From positions 186,001-250,000 of the forward strand of contig NZ_WWER01000003.1 of NCBI RefSeq assembly GCF_009857885.1: 64,000 nucleotides of DNA, read 5' to 3'. This document shows, piece after piece, positions 1 to 8,555 of the stretch. A program made the position numbers and the translations under genes. Position 1 is the stretch's first letter. Each line of letters opens with the position of its first letter. Under the pieces are notes generated by a model. That model did no database searches and was not told the origin of the DNA. It was given only the letters and a program-made list of their open reading frames with translations. This stretch comes from Pusillimonas sp. TS35 (GTDB lineage Bacteria > Pseudomonadota > Gammaproteobacteria > Burkholderiales > Burkholderiaceae_B).

Positions 1-1218
1 GCCGGCACTATGTGCCCAAGCTACCGTGTCACCCTTGATGAGCAGCACCTGACTCGAGGCCGCGCCAACACGCTGCGCATGGCACTTTCGGGGCAGCTCG
101 GGCCCGACGCGCTGCAGGGGGATGCCGTGCGCGAGGCCCTGGATCTGTGCGTCAGTTGCAAGGGCTGCAAGCGCGACTGCCCCACAGGCATCGATATGGC
201 GCGCATGAAAATCGAAGTGCTGCACCAGCGCCACCGCAAACATGGCGTTCCGCTAAAGGACAGGATCATCGCCACACTGCCGCGCTGGGCACCATGGGCG
301 GCGCGTCTGCCGTGGCTTGCCAACCTGCGCGATACGCTGCCCGGCATGGCAAGGCTCTCCGAAAAACTGCTGGGCTTCTCGGCGCAGCGCACATTGCCGG
401 CCTGGCGCCGCCGCACCTTTCTCGACCACGCCAACTCCGCCGATGCGCGCGAGGCGGATGTCGTATTGTTCGCCGATACGTTCAACAATTACTTCGACGC
501 TGAGAACGCGCACGCGGCGCTGCGCGTTCTGCGCGCCGCTGGCTACCAGGTATACGTTGCTCGGCCTTCGGCCGCCGACCGCCAGCCTGGCCGGCCGCTC
601 TGCTGCGGCCGCACCTACCTGGCCGCGGGGCTCGTGGACGACGCCCGCGGCGAAGCCCACCGCATGATCGATGCACTGCTGCCTTTCGCCGAGCGCGGTG
701 TACCCATCGTGGGCCTGGAGCCCTCCTGTCTGCTCGGGCTGCGCGACGAATATCTGGCACTGGGCCTGGGCGATGCCGCGCAAACACTGGCCCGCCAGTC
801 ATTCCTGTTCGAAGAGTTCCTGGCGCGCGAGATCGAAGCGGGTCGTGCCACACTGAAACTCAAAGCACTGCCGGAACGCAAAGCCTTGCTGCACGGACAC
901 TGTCATCAGAAAGCATTCGACGCGGTGCAACCGGCACTGCGCATCCTGCGGTTGATTCCGGAGCTTGAAGCCAGCCTGATCGAATCAAGCTGCTGTGGCA
1001 TGGCGGGCAGCTTTGGCTACGACGCCGCGCATTACAATGTCTCAATGCGCATGGCAGAACTCGCGCTGCTGCCGGCGGTGCGCGCCACCTCCGCCGAAAC
1101 GCTCATCGTGGCAGACGGCACCAGCTGCCGCCACCAGATCGCTGACGGCACCCGGGGCGAGCCCTCGCGCAAGGCCGTGCATATCGCATGCGTACTGGAA
1201 CGCGCTCTGGCGGACTGA
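1..1218 (+). CDS. FAD-linked oxidase with Fe-S and CCG domains, C-terminal part
   Basis: The reading frame is open from the first base, so this is the 3' part of a larger gene whose FAD-binding half lies outside the window. The visible protein has a ferredoxin-like 4Fe-4S cluster motif (CVSCKGCKRDCP) and two cysteine-rich CCG modules. The first module contains CCGRTY and EPSCL, the second GHCHQKAF and SSCCGMAG. This arrangement is typical of the C-terminus of YdiJ or D-2-hydroxyacid dehydrogenase type flavoproteins, which pass electrons from a 2-hydroxyacid to the respiratory chain. The substrate cannot be read from this part. The nitroreductase gene follows 27 bp later on the same strand. 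Confidence 0.85.
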   Translation, partial: AGTMCPSYRVTLDEQHLTRGRANTLRMALSGQLGPDALQGDAVREALDLCVSCKGCKRDCPTGIDMARMKIEVLHQRHRKHGVPLKDRIIATLPRWAPWAARLPWLANLRDTLPGMARLSEKLLGFSAQRTLPAWRRRTFLDHANSADAREADVVLFADTFNNYFDAENAHAALRVLRAAGYQVYVARPSAADRQPGRPLCCGRTYLAAGLVDDARGEAHRMIDALLPFAERGVPIVGLEPSCLLGLRDEYLALGLGDAAQTLARQSFLFEEFLAREIEAGRATLKLKALPERKALLHGHCHQKAFDAVQPALRILRLIPELEASLIESSCCGMAGSFGYDAAHYNVSMRMAELALLPAVRATSAETLIVADGTSCRHQIADGTRGEPSRKAVHIACVLERALAD

Positions 1219-1245
1219 AGCCGCCCACCTTCAGGAGACACCCCC

Positions 1246-1983
1246 ATGCCCGCATCCAATTGCGTCGCAGAAGCCATCACCTCGCGCCGCAGCGTACGCG
1301 GCTTTCTGCCGCGGGCCGTCGAGCCGCGGCTCATCCAGGATATTCTGAATATCGCCCGCCATGCACCCAGCGGCAGCAACATTCAGCCCTGGAAAGTGCA
1401 CGTGGTGCAAGGAGACGCGCGCCGCCGGCTGTCCGAACTGTTGAGCGACGCCCATGATCGCGGCGAGCCCGCGCGGCGCGAGTACGAGTACTACCCCGTA
1501 AACTGGCGCCAACCGTATCTGGCGCGCCGGCGTGAAACCGGATGGGGCCTGTACAGCACACTGGGCATCCAGAAGGGCGACCGCGCCGCCAGCGCCGCCC
1601 AGCACGGCCGCAATTATCAGTTTTTCGACGCCCCCGTCGTATTGCTCTTCACCATCGACAACGATCTGGAGAAAGGGAGCTGGCTGGATTACGGCATGTT
1701 CCTGCAGAACATCATGATCGCCGCGCGCGGCGTGGGCCTGCACACCTGCCCCCAAGCCGCCCTGGCCAACTACCCCGATCTGGTCAAACAAGTACTGGGC
1801 ATTGCCGACGACCAGACTGTCATCTGCGGCATTTCCATCGGCTACGAAGACCCCGACTGCCCCGCCAACCGCTACCGCCCAGAGCGTATCGCCCTGGACG
1901 AGTTCGTGACGTTTCACGACAGCGACGTACAGGCCGCAGCAACGCCCCAGGCCGCGCCTACCCCTTCAAGCAAGTGCTCATGA
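1246..1983 (+). CDS. Nitroreductase family protein
   Basis: A 245-residue FMN-dependent nitroreductase-family oxidoreductase. The N-terminus carries the family signature SRRSVRGF followed by HAPSGSNIQPW, which contribute to FMN phosphate and ring binding. The C-terminal half has the conserved GVGLHTCPQAAL segment and the ICGISIGYEDP stretch. A Shine-Dalgarno (AGGAGA) precedes the ATG. Such enzymes reduce nitro-aromatics, quinones or flavins with NAD(P)H; the natural substrate is unknown. It probably forms an operon with the upstream oxidase. Its last 26 bp overlap the end of the convergent PsiF-repeat gene. Confidence 0.85.
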   Translation: MPASNCVAEAITSRRSVRGFLPRAVEPRLIQDILNIARHAPSGSNIQPWKVHVVQGDARRRLSELLSDAHDRGEPARREYEYYPVNWRQPYLARRRETGWGLYSTLGIQKGDRAASAAQHGRNYQFFDAPVVLLFTIDNDLEKGSWLDYGMFLQNIMIAARGVGLHTCPQAALANYPDLVKQVLGIADDQTVICGISIGYEDPDCPANRYRPERIALDEFVTFHDSDVQAAATPQAAPTPSSKCS

Positions 1984-2311
1984 ATGCCTTGCGAGCGTCG
2001 CCCTTAAGGCTTTTGCTGCTGGCCTGCGCATTGCAATCCTTCATGCGCTGCTGCTGTGCCGTTAATGCCTTGTCCGGGGTGCCGTTTTCACCTTTCAGAC
2101 AGCGGCTCATGAAAGCCTTGCGCTCCTCGCCCGCCTTGCCTTTGGCCTGATTGTTGCAGGTTGCCATGCGCTGCTGTTGTGCCGTCAGCGGCTTGCCAGA
2201 AGAGGCGGCACCTGCCTCTTTGGCTGCCGACGGTTGCGCTGCGGCCGGCAGGGCCATCGCACCGCCGAGCAGCGCGGCAAACAATAGGGTTCGCAGTGAA
2301 ACGGTACGCAT
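1958..2311 (-). CDS. PsiF repeat-containing small exported protein
   Basis: A 117-residue protein with an N-terminal signal peptide (hydrophobic stretch ending in LPAAAQ) and two PsiF-type repeats. Each repeat starts LTAQQQRM, has an internal CN pair, and ends KAFMS-CLKG. This is the short-repeat family of phosphate-starvation-inducible PsiF. The role is unknown and the protein is probably periplasmic. A GGAG Shine-Dalgarno lies seven bases before the ATG. The gene is convergent with, and slightly overlaps, the nitroreductase gene. A phoBR pair exists elsewhere in the window, but I see no clear Pho box here. Confidence 0.8.
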   Translation of the reverse strand: MRTVSLRTLLFAALLGGAMALPAAAQPSAAKEAGAASSGKPLTAQQQRMATCNNQAKGKAGEERKAFMSRCLKGENGTPDKALTAQQQRMKDCNAQASSKSLKGDARKAFMSTCLKG

Positions 2312-2449
2312 AAGAGATCTCCAGATGAGCCGCCCCGGATTGGGGTGTGCCTATCATGCGTTCCGATCTTGGCAAAAACAAGTATGCAGGCGCAAAATCA
2401 CGGGAAAACAATAGCAAAGAATGCAACAGGAAATTAACGGCGGAGCGGC

Positions 2450-3172
2450 TCAGCCGCGGCAATAAACCAGCAGCCGCCCCTTGTACGGCTGCCCCGATGC
2501 CGGGGCTGCAACAGCGTCCAGCCGCTCTTGCTCTACCAATTCGAAGCCGAAGCCAGCCATATGGCGGTTGAACGCCGGCCTGTGGCCCCGATCAGGGTCG
2601 ATGATCCAGACCTCGGCGCTGGCCGCGGCATGATCATCCAGGAAGTCCGCAAGCGCCGCCGGGGCGTTGCGGTCGTAGAGCAGATCACTGCCAAGGATAA
2701 GATCGTATCGGGCACTGAGCGGCTCAATGCCAATGTCGCGTACGCATATATCGCGCCCTTCACCCCATTGCCCATGCCGATACTTGACCGCCGGTACGTC
2801 GTTAAGCCGCGCATTGATCTCCAGAAAGCGCTGCGCCAGCGGATGACGGTCACTCGCCGTCATGCACGCCCCGCGGCGGCGCCCAACCAGCGTAGGAATG
2901 CCTAGGCCACAGCCAATTTCCAGCACGCGCTCGTCAGGGCAGACACTGCGCCGCGACAGCCGCGCGGCCAATATCAGGCTGGATGGCCAGATCAAGCCGA
3001 ACAGCGGCCACGAGGCCGAACAAATGCCCAGGCGCAGGGCTTGGCCGTCAGGATCGTGGAACTGCTGCCGATCGCGCAGAGACCGGATCCACAGATCCTC
3101 GCCATCAGGAATCGCTACGCGTTCTATGCGGGTGTGATATCCGGGTCGGCCCGCAGGCGCATCCCCGAACAT
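2450..3172 (-). CDS. Class I SAM-dependent methyltransferase, lysine-methyltransferase-like
   Basis: A 240-residue protein with a Rossmann SAM-binding motif I (VLEIGCGLGIP), an acidic motif II (ASDRHP) and a LILGSDLLYD segment. The last resembles the motif IV of the METTL/FAM86-type protein-lysine methyltransferases (Methyltransf_16). An upstream WPSSLILA stretch matches the family's N-terminal region. The target protein is not predictable. The ATG start is not backed by a strong ribosome-binding site, so the N-terminus could be slightly shorter. It is a single gene on the minus strand downstream of the tRNA-Pro terminator. Confidence 0.72.
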   Translation of the reverse strand: MFGDAPAGRPGYHTRIERVAIPDGEDLWIRSLRDRQQFHDPDGQALRLGICSASWPLFGLIWPSSLILAARLSRRSVCPDERVLEIGCGLGIPTLVGRRRGACMTASDRHPLAQRFLEINARLNDVPAVKYRHGQWGEGRDICVRDIGIEPLSARYDLILGSDLLYDRNAPAALADFLDDHAAASAEVWIIDPDRGHRPAFNRHMAGFGFELVEQERLDAVAAPASGQPYKGRLLVYCRG

Positions 3173-3420
3173 TTAGAAAAAACTCAGAAAAATCAACATT
3201 TTGCCAGTATCGCCCGAATACCATGCAAAGGCCAGCACGCAATGCCGCCAGCATGCGGTGCCGCGCAGAGGTCAGGGATCGTCGCTCCGCCTGTTTGGGC
3301 GACTCGTGTTGCTTCTTGGCAGGCGCATTCAAAATAGTGTGCCGTGCTTAGGGGCTGAACAGCGGCCTGGGCAGTAGAGAAACCGTAATAACCGGGTTTA
3401 CGCACCGCGTACCAAAAACA

Positions 3421-3455
3421 AAAAGCCCTTGGCGATTTTTTGCCAAGGGCTTTTT
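3421..3455 (-). terminator. Intrinsic terminator downstream of tRNA-Pro
   Basis: A 13-bp perfect stem (3421-3433 with 3442-3454) encloses an 8-nt loop. It is flanked by A- and T-runs, so it can work on both strands. On the minus strand it lies just after the 3' end of the tRNA gene, in the right place to end its transcript. Confidence 0.9.
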
Positions 3456-3468
3456 GTTTGAAAAACGG

Positions 3469-3545
3469 TGGTCGGGGCGACATGATTCGAACATGCGACT
3501 CCTGCGTCCCGAACGCAGTACTCTACCAGGCTGAGCTACGCCCCG
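3469..3545 (-). tRNA. tRNA-Pro (anticodon CGG)
   Basis: The 77-nt minus-strand sequence folds as a tRNA. The acceptor stem is CGGGGCG/CGCCCCG with discriminator A and an encoded CCA. The D-arm is GTAGCTCAGCCTGGTAGAG. The anticodon stem CTGCG/CGCAG holds the loop TTCGGGA, giving anticodon CGG. The T-arm contains GTTCGAATC. It lies 68 bp downstream of ispB on the same strand and is followed by a strong terminator. Confidence 0.97.
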
Positions 3546-3613
3546 ATTTGAAGCTTTGCCGCGGCGGCGACACCTTGCGGTGCGGCCTGTTACCCGTGGC
3601 GCGGGATTTTTGC

Positions 3614-4579
3614 TTAACGGTCCCGATCGACCGCGAAGGAACAGAATTTTAGCAAAGTTTCACGATGAACGGAAACGGGCAGGCCTTCGAGCGCCTGGCG
3701 AGCCAGTTCGGCCTCGGCGAGGGCGGCCTGGCGGGTGTATTCGAGTGCATCGGTTTGCTGGATGGCGCGGGCCACGGCGGTGAAATCGCCCGCGCCTTCG
3801 CTGATGGCATTGCGCACCAACTCGCGCTGCTCGGCTGTGCCGGTTTCCATGACGCGGATAAGCGGCAGTGTAGGCTTGCCTTCGCGCAGGTCGTCGCCCA
3901 GGCTCTTGCCCAGCACATGAACGTCGCCGGAGTAATCCAGTACGTCGTCGATGAGCTGGAAGGCGGTGCCGATGTGGCGGCCGTAGGCGGCAGCCGCCGC
4001 CTGTTGCCCGGCAGTGGCGCCGGCCACGATGGCGCCCACCTCAGCAGCCGCCTCGAACAGCTTGGCGGTTTTGTAGCGCACAACCTGAAGGTAGCGATCG
4101 AGCGATACATCGGGGTCGTGCACGTTGAGCAGTTGCAGCACTTCACCCTCGGCAATGATGGTGGTGGCGCCGGACAGCACCGTCATCGCGGGCATGGAGC
4201 CGGATTCGACCATCATTTCGAACGAGCGCGAATAGAGATAGTCGCCCACCAGCACGCTGGCGGCGTTGCCGAACATGGCATTGGCGGTGCTGCGCCCGCG
4301 CCGCAGATCGGATTCGTCGACCACGTCGTCGTGCAGCAAGGTAGCCGTGTGGATGAACTCGACCACAGCGGCCAGCAGATGATGATTGCGGCCGCTGTAA
4401 CCCAACGCATTGGCCACGAGCAGCAGCATGGCCGGACGCATACGCTTGCCGCCAGCGCCGATGATGTAATCGCCGATAGTGCGAATCAGGACGACGTCGG
4501 AGTTGAGGCGTGCGCGAATGACGGCATCGACTGCCTTCATGTCATCCGAAATCGGGGTAATTAACTCTGTGAGGCTCAA
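3614..4579 (-). CDS. ispB: Octaprenyl diphosphate synthase
   Basis: A trans-polyprenyl synthase that builds the C40 side chain of ubiquinone from isopentenyl diphosphate. The first aspartate-rich motif is LLHDDVVDESDLRRG (Asp84, Asp85, Asp88). The second is IDDVLDYSG. GGKRMRP is the conserved substrate-binding segment. The frame stays open upstream to 4981, but similarity begins at SLTELITPISDDMKAVD, so I place the start at a TTG codon at 4579, giving 321 aa, the normal family length. No ATG is available nearby and the ribosome-binding site is weak. It diverges from the DUF815 ATPase gene. Several ubi genes occur later in the window. Confidence 0.92.
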   Translation of the reverse strand: MSLTELITPISDDMKAVDAVIRARLNSDVVLIRTIGDYIIGAGGKRMRPAMLLLVANALGYSGRNHHLLAAVVEFIHTATLLHDDVVDESDLRRGRSTANAMFGNAASVLVGDYLYSRSFEMMVESGSMPAMTVLSGATTIIAEGEVLQLLNVHDPDVSLDRYLQVVRYKTAKLFEAAAEVGAIVAGATAGQQAAAAAYGRHIGTAFQLIDDVLDYSGDVHVLGKSLGDDLREGKPTLPLIRVMETGTAEQRELVRNAISEGAGDFTAVARAIQQTDALEYTRQAALAEAELARQALEGLPVSVHRETLLKFCSFAVDRDR

Positions 4580-4744
4580 AACGTTGTCCGGAACAAGGTT
4601 GGGGCGGCGCAAAGCCCGAAATATCAAGGCTAGGATTATACGTGAGGCACCCAAGCCACGCGGTGCCCAGGCCGCCGGATGCCGACCTGCGTCAAATGCG
4701 CGATAATAATAGTTTTTCTGCCTTCCGGATATCGGAGAATTCCG

Positions 4745-5611
4745 TTGACTTCCCCAGATCTTGGCACCCTGGTTGCCCGCGCGGAGCGCGTGCTGGCGCA
4801 ACTCGAGGCCTGGCTGCCCCCCGCGCCACCCGACACCGACTGGTCCGCTCATGCGTACCGCTGGCGCAAGCAAGGTGCGCGCGGCTGGCTCGACGCCATT
4901 CGCCATGTAGCCACCATCCATACCGAAGATCTGCAGCACATCGACCGGCAAAAGGCGGTCATCGAGCGCAACACGCTGCACTTTCTGGAAGGCAAGCCGG
5001 CCAACAACGTACTCATGACCGGTGCACGCGGCACGGGGAAAAGCTCACTGGTCAAGGCGATGCTGGCCGCCTACGGCAGCCGCGGCCTGCGCCTGATCGA
5101 GGTCGACAAATCCGACATGGGCGATCTGGGCGACATCGTCGACATGGTCGCCGGCCGGCCCGAGCGCTTCATCATTTTCAGCGACGACCTTTCCTTCGAG
5201 GAAGGCGAAGCCGGCTATAAGGCGCTCAAATCCGTGCTCGACGGCTCGGTATCGTCCTCCGGCGACAACGTGCTCATCTACGCAACGTCCAACCGCCGCC
5301 ACCTCATGCCCGAATACATGAGCGAAAACCTGGCGGCGCAGCATCAAAGCGACGGCGAAATCCACCCAGGCGAAACAGTCGAAGAAAAAATCTCACTGTC
5401 CGAACGCTTCGGCATCTGGCTGTCGTTCTACCCCTTCCGCCAGGATGACTACCTCGACATCGTCAACTACTGGCTGGCGCAGCACGGCTGTACACAGCAA
5501 GACATCGACGCCTCGCGCACCGAGGCGCTGCAGTGGGCGCTCGAGCGTGGCTCGCGCTCCGGGCGCGTGGCGCGTCAGTTTGCGCGCGACTGGGCCGCGC
5601 GCCACACCTGA
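4745..5611 (+). CDS. DUF815-family AAA ATPase
   Basis: A 288-residue P-loop ATPase. The Walker A is GARGTGKSS and the Walker B region is RFIIFSDDLSFEEGE. YATSNRRHLMPE then carries the sensor-like Asn and the DUF815 signature. I chose a TTG start at 4745 because GGAG lies seven bases upstream and because the upstream in-frame residues look like leader sequence. The family is widespread in proteobacteria, often beside Nudix/mutT genes, but its molecular role is unknown. Here a Nudix gene also follows, about 230 bp downstream. Confidence 0.85.
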   Translation: MTSPDLGTLVARAERVLAQLEAWLPPAPPDTDWSAHAYRWRKQGARGWLDAIRHVATIHTEDLQHIDRQKAVIERNTLHFLEGKPANNVLMTGARGTGKSSLVKAMLAAYGSRGLRLIEVDKSDMGDLGDIVDMVAGRPERFIIFSDDLSFEEGEAGYKALKSVLDGSVSSSGDNVLIYATSNRRHLMPEYMSENLAAQHQSDGEIHPGETVEEKISLSERFGIWLSFYPFRQDDYLDIVNYWLAQHGCTQQDIDASRTEALQWALERGSRSGRVARQFARDWAARHT

Positions 5612-5694
5612 TCCGCCACGCGTCCAATTCAATACCGCAGTACCCGCCCAACGGCGGGCATGAACCGTTTTTTTTACCACCCTGAACCCTGGTC

Positions 5695-5847
5695 ATGTTC
5701 AAACCTAGCACTCCCTCGCCTTCCCGCACTTCCCGTCAACGCATCGCGCTCAACGGTCGCGCCGGCGCACTGGCACGCCGCCGCGCCTCGCTGGCCGGCA
5801 CCAACCCGCCCCGGTCCGATACGGGCCGCTCTCAAGGCCGTTCATGA
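5695..5847 (+). CDS. Possible small Arg/Ser-rich protein
   Basis: A 50-codon open frame whose stop overlaps the Nudix start as ATGA, the spacing of a translationally coupled leader. The product is rich in Arg, Ser, Ala and Pro and has no recognisable domain. Ribosome-binding support is weak. It may be a real small gene, a leader that couples translation to the Nudix gene, or chance. Confidence 0.25.
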   Translation: MFKPSTPSPSRTSRQRIALNGRAGALARRRASLAGTNPPRSDTGRSQGRS

Positions 5848-6887
5848 CCAAACCCTTTGTCGAGGTTGCCGCCGGGCTGATCCTGCGCCACGATGGCGCG
5901 GTACTGCTGGCCCAGCGGCCTGCCGACAAGCCTTGGCCGGGCTGGTGGGAGCTGCCGGGCGGCAAGCTCGAGCCTGGCGAAACAGTGCTGCAGGCCCTGG
6001 CGCGCGAGTTGCACGAAGAACTCGGCATCCGCGTCACCCAAGCCACGCCCTGGGTCACCTATACGCACGAATACAGCAAAAATATCGTTCGCCTTTCTTT
6101 CTGCCGCGTCACTGGCTGGGAAGGCGAGCCGCAAGGCCTGGAAGGCCAGCAACTGGCATGGGTCGATCCGCAGGCGCAGCCGCTGCCCGTCCAACCGCTG
6201 CTGCCAGCCACCCACCCCCCCATGCGCTGGGCACAGTTGCCCGCGCACTACCTCATTACCTCGATCGGTCATGCTGCGGCGCTGCCTCGCTACCTTGCCA
6301 CCCTCGACACCGCGCTGCGCAAAGGCGTGCGGCTGGTGCAATTTCGCGAACCCGGCCTGGCGGCCAACGAGGCGCAATGCCTGGATGCCTTCCGGCAGGT
6401 GCTGCAATGCTGCCACGCCCATGGCGCACGCTGCCTGATCAACAGCATCCACCCCGAGGCATGGTGGGCCGAGGCCGATGGCGTGCACATGCGTGCGCAA
6501 GACGCCCTGGCCCGCGCGCCTCGGCACGCCCCCACCCCGCCGCCCCAGGAGGCACCACCGGGCGCCTCGGGCCGCAATGGCCATCTATTGGGCGTTTCCG
6601 CCCATACGGCACAAGAACTACAGGCCGCACGGGCGCTGGATGCGGATTTTGTGGTGGTGGGCCATGTGCTTGACACCCCCTCGCACCCTGGCGTGCCGGG
6701 TATAGGCTGGCCAGCCTTTGCCGCATTGGCCCAGCAGGCAGCGCTGCCGGTGTACGCCATCGGGGGCCAGTCGCCCGCCACGCTCAACGAGGCCCGCGCG
6801 CATGGCGCGCATGGCATCGCCGGCATACGCGGGCTCAGCGCGTGCTCAACGCCGTCGCATCCCATCCCCCACCCAGCGCGGCAATAA
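5844..6887 (+). CDS. Nudix hydrolase fused to a TenI/thiamine-phosphate-synthase-like domain
   Basis: A 347-residue two-domain protein. Residues about 1-130 are a MutT-like Nudix domain with the full box GGKLEPGETVLQALARELHEELG; such enzymes hydrolyse oxidised nucleotides such as 8-oxo-dGTP. Residues about 140-335 form a TIM-barrel like ThiE/TenI (HYLITS, VRLVQFREP, LGVSAHT, FVVVGHVLDTPSHPG). In this barrel the usual IND and QxRxK residues of active thiamine phosphate synthase are changed (INS, QFREP), so a thiamine-forming reaction looks unlikely. A proline-rich insertion of about 20 residues interrupts the barrel. The 3' end overlaps the convergent efflux lipoprotein gene by 53 bp. Confidence 0.85.
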   Translation: MTKPFVEVAAGLILRHDGAVLLAQRPADKPWPGWWELPGGKLEPGETVLQALARELHEELGIRVTQATPWVTYTHEYSKNIVRLSFCRVTGWEGEPQGLEGQQLAWVDPQAQPLPVQPLLPATHPPMRWAQLPAHYLITSIGHAAALPRYLATLDTALRKGVRLVQFREPGLAANEAQCLDAFRQVLQCCHAHGARCLINSIHPEAWWAEADGVHMRAQDALARAPRHAPTPPPQEAPPGASGRNGHLLGVSAHTAQELQAARALDADFVVVGHVLDTPSHPGVPGIGWPAFAALAQQAALPVYAIGGQSPATLNEARAHGAHGIAGIRGLSACSTPSHPIPHPARQ

Positions 6888-8433
6888 GCTGGGCGCTGGC
6901 AACCAAGCGATCGGCGCGCAATTGCAGCGCCGACCGTTCAGCGGACAGCGCCGCTGTCTGCACCTGCACCACGCTCAGGTAGTCGATCAGGCCAGCATCA
7001 TACTGGTTCTGCGTCAGGCGCAGCGACTCGCGGGCCGCCGCCAGGGCACGATCTTGCGCGACCTGCTCCCGGCCCAGCGCATCCAGTGCCACAAGGTAGT
7101 CTTCCACCTCGCGCAGCGCCGTCAATACAGTCTGCCGATATACCGCCGCCTGCGCGTCGAAATTGGCCCGTGCCTGCTCCACCTGGGCGCTGCGCGCGCC
7201 TGCGTCGAACACCGTCAACGCCAACGCGGGGCCCAGCGACCAGAAGCGCGCCGGTGCCGTCAACCACTGTGCCCACTCGCCACTGCGAAAACCGCCCTGT
7301 GCGCTGAGCGTGAGCGCGGGAAACCAGGCTGCCTGTGCCACGCCGATCTGGGCGTTAGCCTGGGCTGCGCGCCGCTCCGCAGCGGCAATATCCGGGCGCC
7401 TCTGCAGCAGTTGAGACGGCAGGCCCACCGGAATCTCGGGCACGGCCAAAGCCACGGCCGGCGCCTCGGGCAGCGCAAACTGCGAGGGAGGCACACCCAC
7501 CAGCACAGCAATGGCATGTTCGAGCTGCGCACGCTGTGCCGCCAACGCCAACTGCTGTACCCGGGCATTTTCGAGTTGCACACGTGCCGCCTCGACATCA
7601 GCCTGCCCAGCCACGCCCACCGCGTAACGGTTCTGCGTCGTCGTCAGCGAACGTTCATACGCCGCAACGGTTTCCGCCAGCAGGCGAAATTGCACATCGG
7701 CCATGCGCAGGTTGAAGTAGCTTTGCGCCAGGGTGGATTGCAGGCTGAGCCGCGCCGCCGCCAAGTCTGCGCCGCTGGCCTCGAAACCTGCGTGGCTGGC
7801 CTGCACTGACCTGCGCACCTTGCCCCACAAATCAACTTCCCAGCTCAACGTACCCGACAGACTATATTGATTGCCCACGTCGCCTATGCCGCCGCCCGAA
7901 GCCCCGCCCCCCGAACGGGTAGCCGAAGCCGACGTACCGACAGTGGGAAACAACCCCGCGCGCGCTGCGCCGAGCGCCGCCCGCGCCTGCCTGTACTTAG
8001 CCTCGGCCTGGGCGATATCGAAGTTGCCTTGCGCCAGGCGCGCCATCAAGCCAGAGAGCACGCCGTCCGCATACAGCGACCACCATTCCGAGGGCAGGGC
8101 CGTATCGGCCGGCTGTGCGCGCACCCAACCGGGGAAAGCACCACCGCCCGCCGCCTGCGTTGAGGCACCCGACGACATAGCATCCTGGCCTTCAGGAACC
8201 GGCGCGGCGCCATAGGCAGACGAGCCCGGCGCCCGCGTTTCGGCGCCTTGCGCGGGCAGTTCCTTGTAGGCAGCGCCCACCTCCAGATCGGGCCTATGGT
8301 AATCAGGCCCGACGGCACAACCTGCCAGCAGCGCCAGCAGCGCGGCTACCCACACAGGCCGCCCCGCTGCACTGCGGCGCCGCGCGCCTTGTCCACTGCC
8401 TTTTGTCGTTGCGCTCACACTCGCCTTGTTCAT
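6835..8433 (-). CDS. NodT-family outer-membrane efflux lipoprotein
   Basis: The outer-membrane channel of an RND tripartite pump, 532 residues from the chosen ATG. A signal peptide ends in the lipobox LLAGC (Cys39), followed by AVGPDYHRP, the typical start of mature NodT/OprM-like lipoproteins. Two outer-membrane-efflux repeats follow; the second contains RRPDIAAAERR and NQYDAGLIDYL. The frame is open further upstream, but the residues before this ATG have no family similarity. It is the last gene of the mdtABC-like operon, 122 bp after mdtC, and should dock on the MdtA-like adaptor. The start is uncertain by some tens of codons. Confidence 0.9.
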   Translation of the reverse strand: MNKASVSATTKGSGQGARRRSAAGRPVWVAALLALLAGCAVGPDYHRPDLEVGAAYKELPAQGAETRAPGSSAYGAAPVPEGQDAMSSGASTQAAGGGAFPGWVRAQPADTALPSEWWSLYADGVLSGLMARLAQGNFDIAQAEAKYRQARAALGAARAGLFPTVGTSASATRSGGGASGGGIGDVGNQYSLSGTLSWEVDLWGKVRRSVQASHAGFEASGADLAAARLSLQSTLAQSYFNLRMADVQFRLLAETVAAYERSLTTTQNRYAVGVAGQADVEAARVQLENARVQQLALAAQRAQLEHAIAVLVGVPPSQFALPEAPAVALAVPEIPVGLPSQLLQRRPDIAAAERRAAQANAQIGVAQAAWFPALTLSAQGGFRSGEWAQWLTAPARFWSLGPALALTVFDAGARSAQVEQARANFDAQAAVYRQTVLTALREVEDYLVALDALGREQVAQDRALAAARESLRLTQNQYDAGLIDYLSVVQVQTAALSAERSALQLRADRLVASAQLIAALGGGWDATALSTR

Positions 8434-8555
8434 GGAACCCCAACTATCCGTCACGTGTTCTTCCCTGCCACCGGCCGCTTGCGCGGCCAGGCCTGCGCGA
8501 CATACGTCGATTGCCGGCCTCAACCCATCGGCGCCAGTAAGCCATGCGCTCACCA

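Noticed and set aside
3105..3332. A 75-codon minus-strand frame upstream of the methyltransferase gene
   Set aside because: It overlaps the methyltransferase start, has no ribosome-binding site and ends in low-complexity residues. The 296-bp gap between the methyltransferase gene and tRNA-Pro otherwise holds only the terminator.
5643..5675. Short stem CCCGCC/GGCGGG followed by a run of eight T
   Set aside because: The stem is only 6 bp and the T-run starts nine bases later, so it is not a convincing terminator of the DUF815 gene.
5660..6673. A 337-codon plus-strand frame overlapping the Nudix gene
   Set aside because: The Nudix/TenI frame has all motifs. This one is Ala/Pro/Arg-rich, with no domain and no ribosome-binding site.
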